Positions 1 to 8,379 are shown, numbered from the stretch's first letter. The stretch is DNA of 37,518 nt from Candidatus Baldrarchaeota archaeon (GCA_016840485.1 JAEOSG010000009.1:1-37518), one strand, 5' to 3'. Numbers and translations: made by a program. The notes: generated by a model from the letters alone, not told the origin.

Positions 1-510
1 TTTTTCTGTTGCTTTGTTGTAGCTTTCAAGCCCAAGGAGAGCGTTTATTATTTTTTCTCTGCTTTGTCCTTTTAGTTCTAGGAGTTTGTCTAGTTCTTTT
101 TGTGCTACTATGTTTGTTACTAGGACCTCGTTGAATGACAGGCCTCCAAGCAGATTTTTTATGAACTTGTTTGTTTCTTGTATTGTTAATGCTTGTGGAA
201 CTAGCCCGTTAGATGTTATTTTGTATATTTTTGCGTGTGTTTCTGTTCTTTTCAGTATTCTTTGTACTAGGTATTGTTGGCCGTTCACTGTGAATGTTAG
301 TTTTATTTTTGCTATGTTTGATTGATAGTTTATAGCTAGTTCTTTTGTTCCACGCATAAGTTTTCCGAATAGGGCGTATAGTATTGCTTCTAGTATTGTT
401 GATTTTCCAGCTTCGTTTGGCCCCTTTATTATAAGCATTCCTTGCGGAAAGTCTAGTGTTATGTTTAGTTTTCTGAAGTTGTGAGCTTCTAGGCGGTTTA
501 GGATCACCAT
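1..510 (-). CDS. rad50: Rad50 / SbcC-like ATPase, N-terminal part (runs off left edge)
   Basis: Absent from the ORF track because it has no stop in the window. From the ATG at 510 the reading frame stays open for 170 codons to base 1. Residues 1-20 form the strand preceding the P-loop; the Walker A motif GPNEAGKST lies near residue 30, followed by the helix ILEAILYALFG. A Q-loop-like stretch, IVAQKEL, lies near residue 145. This is the N-terminal half of an ABC-type ATPase head; the coiled coil, zinc hook and C-terminal lobe lie outside. Rad50 partners Mre11 in processing double-strand breaks. The start overlaps the mre11 stop by 7 nt, so the two are translationally coupled. The Walker A carries Glu-Ala where many Rad50 proteins have Gly-x-Gly. 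Identity as Rad50 rests on the P-loop plus the operon. Confidence 0.92.
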   Translation of the reverse strand, partial: MVILNRLEAHNFRKLNITLDFPQGMLIIKGPNEAGKSTILEAILYALFGKLMRGTKELAINYQSNIAKIKLTFTVNGQQYLVQRILKRTETHAKIYKITSNGLVPQALTIQETNKFIKNLLGGLSFNEVLVTNIVAQKELDKLLELKGQSREKIINALLGLESYNKATEK

Positions 511-1667
511 GCCCCCGCCTCTTCAAGTTTTTCTACGCCTATTTTCTTTGCTAATTCAAGTATTCTTCGCCGCTGTGGGTTGTTTTCTTTTTGTATTAGT
601 TGATTCATGTAGTCTGTGAAGGCTTTAAGCGGTGTTAATCTTCCTACTGTTTCAAATTTCTCCGCCTTGTATATGAGATCTCTATCGTCTATTATAACAA
701 AGAAGAAGTGATCTAACAGTCTTCTTAGTATTTCATTTCTTTGATATTTTGTTAAGGTGTGTAAAGGTACTTTTCCAGTTATTTGCAGCCTTAAAATGAG
801 TTCTGGGTCTCTATGTTGTAAAGCGTATGATATTATTTCTGTTGTTGGGCTTAACGTGTTTGGTGTGAAATGGTAGGTTAATGTTTTCATTGGTCTCGTA
901 GGTACTTCGATAAACTCTTTGCTTACTATTTTTTCCTGATTTAACTCTATCCATAAGAAGCCCTTTTTCTCCGTTTTTTCTTCTATGAAGCTTCTTCGCT
1001 CAGTGCTTCCAGGATAAGCTACGAGGGTTCTGCTTCGCTGCTTTTCTTTATGTTCATGTATATGTCCCGCTGCTACATAGTTTATTTCACTTGGTATGTT
1101 TGAGAGTCTAACCAATGGCTCATTTACTACGTAAGATGCGAATTCCTGAATTGTGTAGTGTAGCATTAGTATGTTGATGTCTCCCTCTACTCCAGGTTTA
1201 GATTTCCTTAATGGATCCTCCCCTGGGGCTAGATTGAAGTTGTAGGTTAAACCTGATATGCAAACATCTAAGTCGTTTATTTTTACGTGTTCTATTGCAG
1301 GTTTAATTACTCCCGCTAGGTATGTTACGTATCCTGAGGCTGCAAGTTCATCTAGGGGTGAAGCTCCTTCCTCAACTGAACGTGGGGTATCATGATGCCC
1401 TCCTACCAAGAATATTTTTGTTCCTTTGTTGTGTAGGTGTCGAAAATGTTTTAGGATGTGTGTTCTCGGCGGGTTTCTAGGGTTCACTCTATCGTATAGG
1501 TCTCCTGATATTAGGAATAGGTCTGGTTTTCTTTTATCTGCGTAGTCTAAGACATATTTGAAGGCATTCCAAAAATCTCTTCTTCTCTCATTTATTTTAT
1601 GTCGATACATGGTTAAGGCTGGATCCAAGTGGTTGTCCGCTGTGTGCAATATTTTTATCGTTGACAT
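504..1667 (-). CDS. mre11: Mre11-like DNA double-strand break repair nuclease
   Basis: 387-aa calcineurin-like phosphoesterase. Metal-site motifs appear in order: TADNHLD near residue 10 (usual D-x-H), SGDLYDR near 55 (GD-x-x-D), GGHHD near 92 (usual GNHD), LMLHYT near 170 and AAGHIHEH near 200 (GHxH). A C-terminal capping region of about 170 residues follows, as in archaeal Mre11. The enzyme resects broken DNA ends together with Rad50, with HerA-NurA extending resection. The ATG at 1667 has AGAGGTG six bases upstream and sits 2 nt after the herA stop; the C-terminus overlaps rad50. The odd point is motif III, where the conserved metal-binding Asn is replaced by His. Activity is probably retained, since His can also bind metal, but that is inference. 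Confidence 0.93.
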   Translation of the reverse strand: MSTIKILHTADNHLDPALTMYRHKINERRRDFWNAFKYVLDYADKRKPDLFLISGDLYDRVNPRNPPRTHILKHFRHLHNKGTKIFLVGGHHDTPRSVEEGASPLDELAASGYVTYLAGVIKPAIEHVKINDLDVCISGLTYNFNLAPGEDPLRKSKPGVEGDINILMLHYTIQEFASYVVNEPLVRLSNIPSEINYVAAGHIHEHKEKQRSRTLVAYPGSTERRSFIEEKTEKKGFLWIELNQEKIVSKEFIEVPTRPMKTLTYHFTPNTLSPTTEIISYALQHRDPELILRLQITGKVPLHTLTKYQRNEILRRLLDHFFFVIIDDRDLIYKAEKFETVGRLTPLKAFTDYMNQLIQKENNPQRRRILELAKKIGVEKLEEAGAW

Positions 1668-1669
1668 CG

Positions 1670-3301
1670 TTACACCTCTGAGAACATTGTACCCTCTTGA
1701 ACCACGGTTTTCTCTTGGGTTTCTTCTATTTCTTGTAGGATTTTTGCTTCTTCTCTTGCCTGTTTCAGTTTTGTTAAAATGTCTATGTCTGCTCCTCCCT
1801 CTCTTGTGCGTCTGCTCCTTATTTTAACCATTACTGGAACCTTTGTTACTTCACCTACTATTACTGCTTCCCCTACGTTTAAACCTGGGAGATCTCTGAG
1901 CAGAGATTCGCTTAGCCTTTCACTTGACTCCATTATTGCTCTTTGATCCATGGGGTTTGATACTCGAAGTATTATTTGACTGTTGCATTGGCTTAGGGCG
2001 TCTGGATCTACTTTTGAAGGTCTTTGACTTATTAGAGTCATGAATATTCCGAATTTTCTTCCTTCAGCTGCAATAACGTTTATTATTTCTCTGGACATTC
2101 TTCGCCCTTCTCTTTTTCTAGGTATGAATTTGTGGGCTTCCTCTATTATTACGAAGATTGGGTACTGGAAGTTTCCACTTGACACTTCGTTGTAGCAGCT
2201 GTTTAAAATGCGATATGTAATGTAGTCCATGCTTGCATCATTTAAGCCGGAGAGATCTATGACTGACAGTTGAACCGGTTTTAACATTTCTTTTATTGAC
2301 GTGGTTTTTTCTCCGAAAACCTTTAGTTTTTCAAGTTTTCTAACATGTTTTAAGGCGTTAAAAGCATGAGGTGCTTTCTTTTTATTTCCGCTTTTAGCTA
2401 TTTCTTCAAGTTTGCTTACAAGATCCTTATACGTGTAGTCTCCTCCTTTTTCTTCTTTTAGTTCGCTGAGTGCTTCTGATATTATTGCTTTGATGTTTGT
2501 CCATTTTTCAGGTATCTCTAAGATTTCACAGATTTCCTCGTCCGTTAAATCGGAGAACCTAATCGTGTAGTCGTATACGTTGTCTAGTTCCTCTTTAGAA
2601 TATCTTCCCGTGCTGCTGGGATTTCTGAAAATTTTAATTCTATCAGCATATTCGTATCTTGTTCCATCAGGTTTTCTGCTTAGGAAAACGTAGTCTGCAT
2701 GGGGGTCAATGATTATTATCGTGGCTCCTTTTGCTAGCAGTTCTTCTACTAGTACGCCTACTGTGTATGATTTTCCCGCTCCCGTTTGCGCCAATATTGC
2801 TAGATGCCTTTTGAAGCCGTTAACTGATATGTGAACTGGTATTGTGCTTCTCGATATTAGGTAGCCTATGTGTAGTCCTTCTTCTTCGGGGTACGAGAAG
2901 AATTCTTGTACTAGTTCGTCTGGTGCTAGGTAAACTTCGTTTCCCGGGTATATTGCTCTTCTCGGTATCAAAATTTCTTTTTTTCCGTTGATTTCAGCCA
3001 TGTATCCCAGGGTTCTTGCTTGGCAAATTACGTTAACATCTTCTATTCCTGCGTGGAACATTCTCTCTAGGGCTTCAAGATCTAAATCTATGTTGTAGGA
3101 TGTGCTTCTCGATATTACTCCTGTTACTTGTGCCAGTACCTGTACTTTTTGTACGGTTCCTCCTACGTCTTCTTTTGAGTAAACTATGACGTATTCGAAT
3201 TTTGGTGGGTGGTTTTCTTTGTCTGCTACGAAAAGGAATTCTGTTGGGGATGCTTCTCCAACTATTCTTCCGAGAAGTTTGAGACTACGGGTATTTGACA
3301 C
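1670..3301 (-). CDS. herA: HerA bipolar DNA helicase/translocase
   Basis: 543-aa HerA/FtsK-superfamily ATPase. An N-terminal HAS-barrel-like region covers roughly residues 1-160. Walker A, AQTGAGKSYT, is near residue 178, and a hydrophobic Walker B strand ending IIEEAHKF is near 395. An arginine-finger candidate, SQRPSK, follows. HerA forms a hexameric ring that works with NurA to degrade one DNA strand at broken ends during homologous recombination. The start is GTG at 3301 with GAGGG nine bases upstream, inside the end of nurA (17-nt overlap); mre11 follows after 2 nt. Length and motif order match archaeal HerA. No lesion is seen. Confidence 0.95.
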   Translation of the reverse strand: MSNTRSLKLLGRIVGEASPTEFLFVADKENHPPKFEYVIVYSKEDVGGTVQKVQVLAQVTGVISRSTSYNIDLDLEALERMFHAGIEDVNVICQARTLGYMAEINGKKEILIPRRAIYPGNEVYLAPDELVQEFFSYPEEEGLHIGYLISRSTIPVHISVNGFKRHLAILAQTGAGKSYTVGVLVEELLAKGATIIIIDPHADYVFLSRKPDGTRYEYADRIKIFRNPSSTGRYSKEELDNVYDYTIRFSDLTDEEICEILEIPEKWTNIKAIISEALSELKEEKGGDYTYKDLVSKLEEIAKSGNKKKAPHAFNALKHVRKLEKLKVFGEKTTSIKEMLKPVQLSVIDLSGLNDASMDYITYRILNSCYNEVSSGNFQYPIFVIIEEAHKFIPRKREGRRMSREIINVIAAEGRKFGIFMTLISQRPSKVDPDALSQCNSQIILRVSNPMDQRAIMESSERLSESLLRDLPGLNVGEAVIVGEVTKVPVMVKIRSRRTREGGADIDILTKLKQAREEAKILQEIEETQEKTVVQEGTMFSEV

Positions 3302-4625
3302 GTCTTACATCCCTCGTATGTTCTATCAAGATTTTAAGCTCTTTCATTAAGGCTGATTCATAAATGGTTATAAGATCTCTTTGTTTGAGCTTAACTTTCA
3401 GGTCAACCTCTTCTAATAAAACGTTGTAGTGTTTTGGTCCAGCATAAAAACTGTTTAACATGTTTAGTATCCATTCAAGTTTATTCTCGGAGTAAGGGGT
3501 CTCGTAGCTTTTTACGTCATCGATGTGATAGTTAAATCCAAGTGTCCAGCCGGGAACATCTATTCGCAGCGGAATTTCATTTTTTCCTGGGATGTAATAG
3601 AACATGTAGATTGCGGGGTATTCGAATATTTTTAGTAAAATTTTCTTGGCTTTTTCTACTATTTCTTCTCCTTCTTCGACTAGAGCTTTTGAAAAATTGT
3701 TTTCAATGTAGGTTTCTAAGGTTCCGCTCTCGAAAGCATACAGTAGTGGGTCGAGGGCAGGTGTTGGTATTCCTAAAATAAGTGGAGTTGTGTATCCCGG
3801 TTCTTTTATGAGACTAGATATGATTTGGATGTCTGGTCTCGAGATTAAAGCCTCTTTGAAAACTTCTTTGATTTCAGAGGGTATTGTGGTTTCTTTTGAG
3901 AGTTTTTCTATTTTCCTCAAAGCGTTTCTAGGTCTTTTCCAAATTTCACTCCAGCTAGACAATACTGCTGTTTCCGTTTCAGAGTTTAATGAGCTACGTG
4001 TAAGGTGGTGTTTTAGTTTGTGAGTGAGTAGGATTCTTCCTAAAAGTCTTGATCTTGAATCTTTGCTTACACCTATTATTGGTATGTTTTTCTCCTTAGA
4101 TTTTTTGAGAATGTTGCTGTAAGTTTCTATGTAATCTAACATGAAAGATTGATAACCAGGTATTTCTGAGTCTTTTGGTACATGTGACATTCTACCGTAG
4201 AGGGAACCGTCTAAAAACAATACTCGGCTATTTAAATCTTCATTGTAATTGTTTAAACATTTTAGGGAAACTAAATGTTCTAGGTGCTCCCTCATTCGAC
4301 TTCTAAAAATTACAAGATCGTTTCTTTTCCTCGGATCGTAAAAGATGTTTACTTTTAATTCCCTACATTCTTTACGGGTATTTGACAGTGCTAATGCTCG
4401 GCAAACATGAATAATTACGCCATCCCTATATTCAATAATGCCGTCGCTACTGTCTACGGCGAAAACTTCTCCCTTAAAATTTTGAATATCGGGAAGGGAA
4501 TTCCAGTATTTAGGGAAAAGACTTTCATATAGTTGAAGTTTGTCTTTTGAAATTGTTAAAAGTTTCTTTATTTTGTCTTTGCTTTGACGGATTTCATAGA
4601 GAAATAAATCTAGGAACCGTGGCAT
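3285..4625 (-). CDS. nurA: NurA 5'-3' nuclease
   Basis: 446-aa NurA-domain protein, first gene of the resection operon. The catalytic Asp of motif I is in FAVDSSDG near residue 56, preceded by a helical N-terminus. A second acidic motif, LFLDGSL, is near residue 138, and a late HIDDVK region is near 367, both in the order expected for the RNase H-like NurA fold. NurA is the nuclease partner of HerA. The length is at the upper end for archaeal NurA. No ribosome site precedes the ATG; instead a TATA-like box lies about 26 nt upstream, so the message is probably leaderless. The C-terminus overlaps herA by 17 nt. Confidence 0.9.
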   Translation of the reverse strand: MPRFLDLFLYEIRQSKDKIKKLLTISKDKLQLYESLFPKYWNSLPDIQNFKGEVFAVDSSDGIIEYRDGVIIHVCRALALSNTRKECRELKVNIFYDPRKRNDLVIFRSRMREHLEHLVSLKCLNNYNEDLNSRVLFLDGSLYGRMSHVPKDSEIPGYQSFMLDYIETYSNILKKSKEKNIPIIGVSKDSRSRLLGRILLTHKLKHHLTRSSLNSETETAVLSSWSEIWKRPRNALRKIEKLSKETTIPSEIKEVFKEALISRPDIQIISSLIKEPGYTTPLILGIPTPALDPLLYAFESGTLETYIENNFSKALVEEGEEIVEKAKKILLKIFEYPAIYMFYYIPGKNEIPLRIDVPGWTLGFNYHIDDVKSYETPYSENKLEWILNMLNSFYAGPKHYNVLLEEVDLKVKLKQRDLITIYESALMKELKILIEHTRDVRRVKYP

Positions 4626-4943
4626 AATTTAACAATTCCTCTGCTTATTTTTAAAGATACTCAAAAATATATGTGGGTAATGTGACTAAACCCGCCAAAT
4701 AGAATTGGTTGTATAGATGCAATAACCTGGTTTTGTAAGGCTGTAATAAAACATTTTATTGATTAAGGTGCCGACATATTATCAGGTTTATAATTCTATT
4801 TTTGTTTTATGTTTTGAAGATAAAATATTGCTTAATGCAGCTACAACCGTGAAAAATTTACGGTAAATAGTTTCATGTGAGGTTTTGAAACTTTTGAAGG
4901 TGAACATAAAATAAGTTGCTTGCACTACCCTGAATGATGAATA
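4626..4943. other. Gene-free stretch between nurA and a small membrane protein
   Basis: Apart from the nurA promoter, only one short inverted repeat was seen, ACCGT with ACGGT separated by about 9 nt around 4847-4866. It lies downstream of the minus-strand gene ending at 4944 and could help end that transcript. No RNA gene or convincing ORF was recognised. Confidence 0.35.
4646..4656 (-). promoter_or_regulatory. TATA box of the nurA-herA-mre11-rad50 operon
   Basis: On the minus strand this reads CTTTAAAAATA, centred about 26 nt before the nurA ATG. This is the archaeal TATA-to-start distance for leaderless transcription. A second AT-rich stretch (ATATATTTTT, about 4661-4673) lies farther upstream and is a weaker alternative. 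Confidence 0.55.
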
Positions 4944-5153
4944 TCAGCTCTTTTGATAACCTAACTTCAGGATAATTTTTACGGAGATTACGGCTAGACC
5001 GCAGACTATTAGAACAACGGAAAGCAGCTTAAATAGCTGTATCCCGGTGATTAAGCCAGTTATTCCAAGTAGAATTCCTCCGCCTAATAGTAAACAGGCA
5101 AGAACAACAAATGGATATCTTGCAAAAACGTTCAAAAGAATTCCTATACTCAA
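4944..5153 (-). CDS. Small two-helix membrane protein, function unknown
   Basis: 69 residues with two strongly hydrophobic stretches, about residues 10-34 and 38-62, separated by a short glycine-rich turn and ending in a basic tail. The start is TTG at 5153; GGAAGGG lies about 8 nt upstream, which supports translation from this uncommon start. It stands alone on the minus strand between nurA and a plus-strand membrane protein. No family is recognised. An ORF this short and AT-rich could be chance, but hydrophobic periodicity plus ribosome site favour a real gene. Confidence 0.5.
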   Translation of the reverse strand: MSIGILLNVFARYPFVVLACLLLGGGILLGITGLITGIQLFKLLSVVLIVCGLAVISVKIILKLGYQKS

Positions 5154-5466
5154 TTTATAACCCTTCCAAGTCTATTCACAAAATATTTACTACTTTAAAA
5201 TTCCTTGAAAAGGTTATTAATGTTCCTCTTTGTATCTTGGAAAACCGAAAATTTCAGAAATGTATGAAATACCAATAATTTAATGTAATATATTCATATT
5301 TTAGACAAAAAAACGCTTGTTCCAGTATTATAAACAGCTTAAGCTAATTATTGAAGTAGCCATCAGTAAAACTATTACTTAATAAATACTCCATTGACAA
5401 TTTGGATTATAAAAAAATTTATATATTGTTTGGTCTGACTTTCGTTAAACTGTAAATGGTGATTTT
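5154..5466. other. Divergent promoter region between two membrane-protein genes
   Basis: The region separates the minus-strand gene at 5153 from the plus-strand gene at 5467. It is very AT-rich. It holds the plus-strand TATA box listed separately and an AAATATTTT element near 5176-5186 that could serve the minus-strand gene. No gene or RNA was seen. Confidence 0.4.
5416..5428 (+). promoter_or_regulatory. TATA box for the 5467 membrane protein
   Basis: AAATTTATATATT about 45 nt before the ATG, with a GGTGAT ribosome site at 5458-5463. This implies a transcript with a short leader of about 20 nt. Confidence 0.5.
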
Positions 5467-5892
5467 ATGGAGAGAACAGGGCCTAGAGGAGCCGCGTTTG
5501 TTGGCTTTCTATTTTTGCTAGTAGGTGTTTTTCTTATATTGCTTGGTGCTACAAGACTCTTTGATCTAGGGGTAATAGGGAACTATGTTTCCGGCATTTC
5601 ATCGCAAGATATCGAGATAATACAGCGTATAGGTGCTACAGGTAGCTACATGTTAATTCTATACGGTATAATTGCCTTTGCACTATCAATGGGTTTCTTC
5701 CAGCAACAGGAATGGGCAGCTGGTGGAGGTTTCGTTTTAATTTTAATTTCCCTTGTTTCAACGGGTTTCATTGCATGGGAACAGTATGGTCTTTTTGGCT
5801 TAGCCGCAACATCTACTATTGTTTCAATAGTTGCATGTTTAGTGATGGCACTTATTCTGGTATATTTGATTGTAGCAAGAGGTTGGAAATAA
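5467..5892 (+). CDS. Four-helix membrane protein, function unknown
   Basis: 141 aa with four predicted membrane segments (about residues 9-30, 55-76, 85-105 and 115-137). The N-terminus is short and basic (RTGPRG) and the tail is short and basic (ARGWK). The ATG has GGTGAT three to four bases upstream, complementary to the archaeal 16S tail. It is monocistronic: its own TATA box lies upstream and a terminator hairpin follows. No catalytic or binding motif is visible and no family is recognised. Confidence 0.72.
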   Translation: MERTGPRGAAFVGFLFLLVGVFLILLGATRLFDLGVIGNYVSGISSQDIEIIQRIGATGSYMLILYGIIAFALSMGFFQQQEWAAGGGFVLILISLVSTGFIAWEQYGLFGLAATSTIVSIVACLVMALILVYLIVARGWK

Positions 5893-5905
5893 CAAAACTT
5901 AATTT

Positions 5906-5930
5906 GCTGAGATCTCTCTCAGCTCTTTTT
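5906..5930 (+). terminator. Hairpin plus T-tract terminator
   Basis: A 7-bp stem (GCTGAGA / TCTCAGC) with a 4-nt loop, followed directly by TCTTTTT, lies 13 nt after the stop of the 5467 gene. This resembles an intrinsic terminator. Many archaeal terminators need only the T-tract, so the stem may be an extra. Confidence 0.6.
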
Positions 5931-6021
5931 ATTTGGATGGCTTTAAAGTTAGTGATGATTCTATACTGCAATATTTGATGTTATGATGCGTTTAAAATTA
6001 GATTCATCATGTTTAAGGGTT

Positions 6022-6732
6022 TTATATGATTTCTGTTAATATTTTGTATAGTTTTTCTATGTTTTGTCCTGTTAGGGCCGATATTGGAACTACTTGGTGA
6101 TTTGGGTAGAATTTTTTCACTAATTCCGGTTTTGCTTCTGGTAGGTCTATTTTATTCGCCACTATGATTGTTGGTTTTCTTTTTGCTTCCAGAGTTCCTA
6201 TTATTATGATGTTTATTTGTTCGTAGGGCATTTTTGTAGAGTCTATAACGGTTATTGCTGCGTCTATTTCATCCATTGACTCTATTGCCTTTGTTATTCC
6301 TTTTAGTGCTTCTTTTGTCCGTTGAATGGCTTCGGATTCGCTTAAGCCGTATTTGATGAACTCTAGGTGGCTTATTTTCGTTGCTAGCCCAGGTGTGTCT
6401 AATATGGTTAGCTGAAGATTTTTCCCATTTATGTTTAAGTTGAGGTTTTCTATTTTTATTACCTCTCTGGTTTCATGGGGTATTTCTGAAACTACTCCTT
6501 TTGGTTCAACGTTACAGTCCATTGCTATCCTATTTGCCAGTGTTGTTTTCCCAGCATTCGGTGCGCCATAAATACCTAGAACCACCTTTTTCTCTCTTTC
6601 CCCAAACAGCTTACGGATCCATTCCTCCGCTTCTTCCAGTCCAAATGTATCTCTTCTTCCCTTTAAAGGCTGTAGAGTGTTTTCGCCCTTGTACAGGTTT
6701 AAAGACGACAAACCTTTCCCCCATAGTAGCAT
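6022..6732 (-). CDS. Era-like GTPase (paralogue 1)
   Basis: 236-aa P-loop GTPase. G1 is GAPNAGKTT near residue 57; a G2 candidate Thr lies in PHETRE; G3 is DTPG near 113; G4 NKID is near 193; G5 SALTG is near 218. All nucleotide-binding motifs are intact. It is closely similar over its whole G domain to the protein at 20329-20946. It differs by a longer N-terminus (about 50 residues before the G domain, against 20) and has no DUF2073 neighbour. The start is uncertain: ATG at 6732 has no ribosome site and a TTTAAAA element only about 16 nt upstream. Function is unknown; Era-like GTPases often act in ribosome assembly or membrane-associated switching. Confidence 0.85.
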   Translation of the reverse strand: MLLWGKGLSSLNLYKGENTLQPLKGRRDTFGLEEAEEWIRKLFGEREKKVVLGIYGAPNAGKTTLANRIAMDCNVEPKGVVSEIPHETREVIKIENLNLNINGKNLQLTILDTPGLATKISHLEFIKYGLSESEAIQRTKEALKGITKAIESMDEIDAAITVIDSTKMPYEQINIIIIGTLEAKRKPTIIVANKIDLPEAKPELVKKFYPNHQVVPISALTGQNIEKLYKILTEII

Positions 6733-7144
6733 CTTGCTACACTTCTTTTAAAGTAGGTAAGCCAATAGTATCAACCATGTATTACTGTCTGAGCCGTATT
6801 TTTTAAGAAAAAGAAATATGAATGAAATTTATCAAACTTTCATGTTTTTCATTAATTTTTCAAGTTCATTACGTATTTTGACGAATATTTGTGGGAAAAC
6901 AGCAAATTTTATGTTTAAATTACTATTGCTATTTTAGAAGTTTAAAAATTAAATTATGTGCCTTAACAAGCAGATTCCTGTCGTGTTAAAAACGTTAATT
7001 AAATGTCATGCTTTATCGTAATTGGGTAATTTTTGTCTTTGGCTAGATAGTCAGTTAACTTCAAAGTTTAAGAATATCACATACAATGGAATTTAATGCT
7101 GATATATTTTTAGGTCTCACTTTACTCGTGGTTTGTGGATTTAT
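6733..7144. other. Gene-poor stretch with a possible minus-strand coding remnant
   Basis: About 6832-6930 on the minus strand reads as a 33-codon open stretch ending KLMKNMKV and stop, with an amphipathic helical look but no start codon. It may be the tail of a decayed gene or chance. The short plus-strand ORF starting at 7086 overlaps the gene at 7145 in antisense and was not accepted. Confidence 0.3.
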
Positions 7145-7810
7145 TTACAGGTATTTGTATAGAAGTTCTTTTGCCTTTTTCATCGATTCTGGGTATCTTT
7201 CTGTAAGTTTGCATATAATTTCCTGTGGGCTGTCAGATTTTACTATTATGTCTAATATGCTTAGTAGTGTTTTCTTGGCTTTTTCTGTATAGTTTCTGCT
7301 GATCTCTAAGGTAATGTATGATCCATGTTCTCTGAACTTATTTTTAGCGTATGGTGGTGGTCCTCCATGTAAAACTTGGTCTTCTATTGCCGGTTGTTCC
7401 TCGTAAGGTATAAGGGATGGTACACCCTTTTTCTCTAATCGATGCGGATCTGTTAAGCTTTGATAAAATTTGGAGTTAAATGCGTGTAGTTCAACAACAA
7501 TGTCAGGCTTATAGTGCTCCAATATTTTGCAATACGTTTTATAAGCTGGTGTTTCCGTATATTTTGGATTAATTACACTGATGTTTACTTTTCCTTCGAT
7601 ATCAACTGTGGGAACTATAATAACCGATCCCTTCAAGGGTTTGGGTTTAAATTCTTCAAGTATGGGCCATGTTGCTTCTCTTTCTTGCCTATGCATTTCG
7701 CCTATAATGAGCCGCACAATACCTTTGTCAGCGTGGTACTCCTTTATTTTCAGCTTTCTTTTCAGATTTTCAATTTCGTTGTTTAGATTCTCTATTTTGT
7801 TAATTGTCAA
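7145..7810 (-). CDS. DUF2119-like protein, probable M14-type zinc hydrolase fold
   Basis: 221 aa. After a coiled N-terminus (residues 1-25, rich in Asn, Glu and Lys) comes LIIGEMHRQE near residue 35, resembling the H-x-x-E zinc motif of M14 carboxypeptidases and AstE/AspA deacylases. VVELHAFN near residue 108 could supply the second zinc His, and YITLEIS near 165 a catalytic Glu. The length and these motifs recall the archaeal DUF2119 family, whose function is not established. The start is TTG at 7810 with AGAAGG abutting it; no better in-frame start lies downstream of the coil. The Roadblock gene lies 126 bp upstream on the same strand. Family call is from memory; the zinc assignment is inference. 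Confidence 0.7.
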   Translation of the reverse strand: MTINKIENLNNEIENLKRKLKIKEYHADKGIVRLIIGEMHRQEREATWPILEEFKPKPLKGSVIIVPTVDIEGKVNISVINPKYTETPAYKTYCKILEHYKPDIVVELHAFNSKFYQSLTDPHRLEKKGVPSLIPYEEQPAIEDQVLHGGPPPYAKNKFREHGSYITLEISRNYTEKAKKTLLSILDIIVKSDSPQEIICKLTERYPESMKKAKELLYKYL

Positions 7811-7935
7811 CCTTCTACAACCATGTTAATGTTATTAAATGTTAGAGTAGTTTTTAAATTTCGATTTTTAATATTTCGCTATAGGACATAATTGAAAATA
7901 AGGTTTCGAAAATTAGGAAGTTAAAATGTAAGGGG

Positions 7936-8313
7936 TTATATTGTTCGTTGACTGATTTTTTCTGCTGCTTTTCTCATACTATGAAGTATTATTCCAAGAC
8001 TTGTTTCTGGGTTTGCCATTCCAACTATTACAAAGTCTTTGCCAGCAGTTACTGCAACTATTTTTGCATGTGTTCCTTCAATTATGATTCTCTTTACATC
8101 TCCTTTATTAAGTTCGGTGAAAACTGTTTCTGCTGCTTTTATTATTGTGGCTGTCATGGCTGCTAGAGTTTCTTCATCTAAGTCTTCAGGCATTAAACTT
8201 GCCACAATCAATCCGTCTCTTAAAACTATTGCCAGAGCATATATACCTGTATTTCTCTTAATCTCCATTAGGATTTCATTAAATGTTTCATGAACAGCTT
8301 CTGTGGAAGTCAA
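7936..8313 (-). CDS. Roadblock/LC7-domain protein
   Basis: About 125 aa, spanning a single Roadblock/LC7 domain: an N-terminal helix, the strand YALAIVLRDGLIVAS, a central helix (ETLAAMTATIIKAAETVF), strands around RIIIEGTHAKIVAV and FVIVGMAN, and a C-terminal helix. Such proteins dimerise and regulate small GTPases (bacterial MglB, eukaryotic Ragulator parts). An Era-like GTPase lies two genes downstream on the same strand, so a link is possible but unproven. The TTG at 8313 has AGGTGG five bases upstream and is preferred over the track's GTG at 8322, which overlaps that ribosome site. A TATA box and an inverted repeat lie just upstream. Confidence 0.88.
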   Translation of the reverse strand: MTSTEAVHETFNEILMEIKRNTGIYALAIVLRDGLIVASLMPEDLDEETLAAMTATIIKAAETVFTELNKGDVKRIIIEGTHAKIVAVTAGKDFVIVGMANPETSLGIILHSMRKAAEKISQRTI

Positions 8314-8341
8314 TTTTCCCACCTAACATCTTAACTTTACA

Positions 8342-8355
8342 ACAACATTTGTTGT
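8342..8355. promoter_or_regulatory. Inverted repeat at the Roadblock gene's start site, candidate operator
   Basis: ACAACA-TT-TGTTGT, perfect 6-bp arms with a 2-nt centre, about 30 bp before the TTG. A minus-strand TATA box (about 8370-8379) places the transcription start within or next to the repeat, a common position for a repressor. Confidence 0.45.
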
Positions 8356-8369
8356 ATTACCTATTACTA

Positions 8370-8379
8370 AATATAAAAA
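8370..8379 (-). promoter_or_regulatory. TATA box of the Roadblock gene
   Basis: ATTTTTATAT on the minus strand, about 55-65 nt before the start codon, giving a predicted transcription start near 8349. Confidence 0.45.

Noticed and set aside
209-526. 105-aa minus-strand ORF overlapping mre11 end and rad50 start
   Set aside because: It is an out-of-frame shadow; the true rad50 frame from ATG 510 has the P-loop and stays open to the window edge.
2770-2782. E2F-like TTTCCCGC inside herA
   Set aside because: It lies within a conserved coding region at the Walker A motif and is explained by codons; 8-mers of this kind occur by chance.
7086-7292. 68-aa plus-strand hydrophobic ORF
   Set aside because: It overlaps the 3' part of the DUF2119-like gene in antisense, and no ribosome site precedes it.
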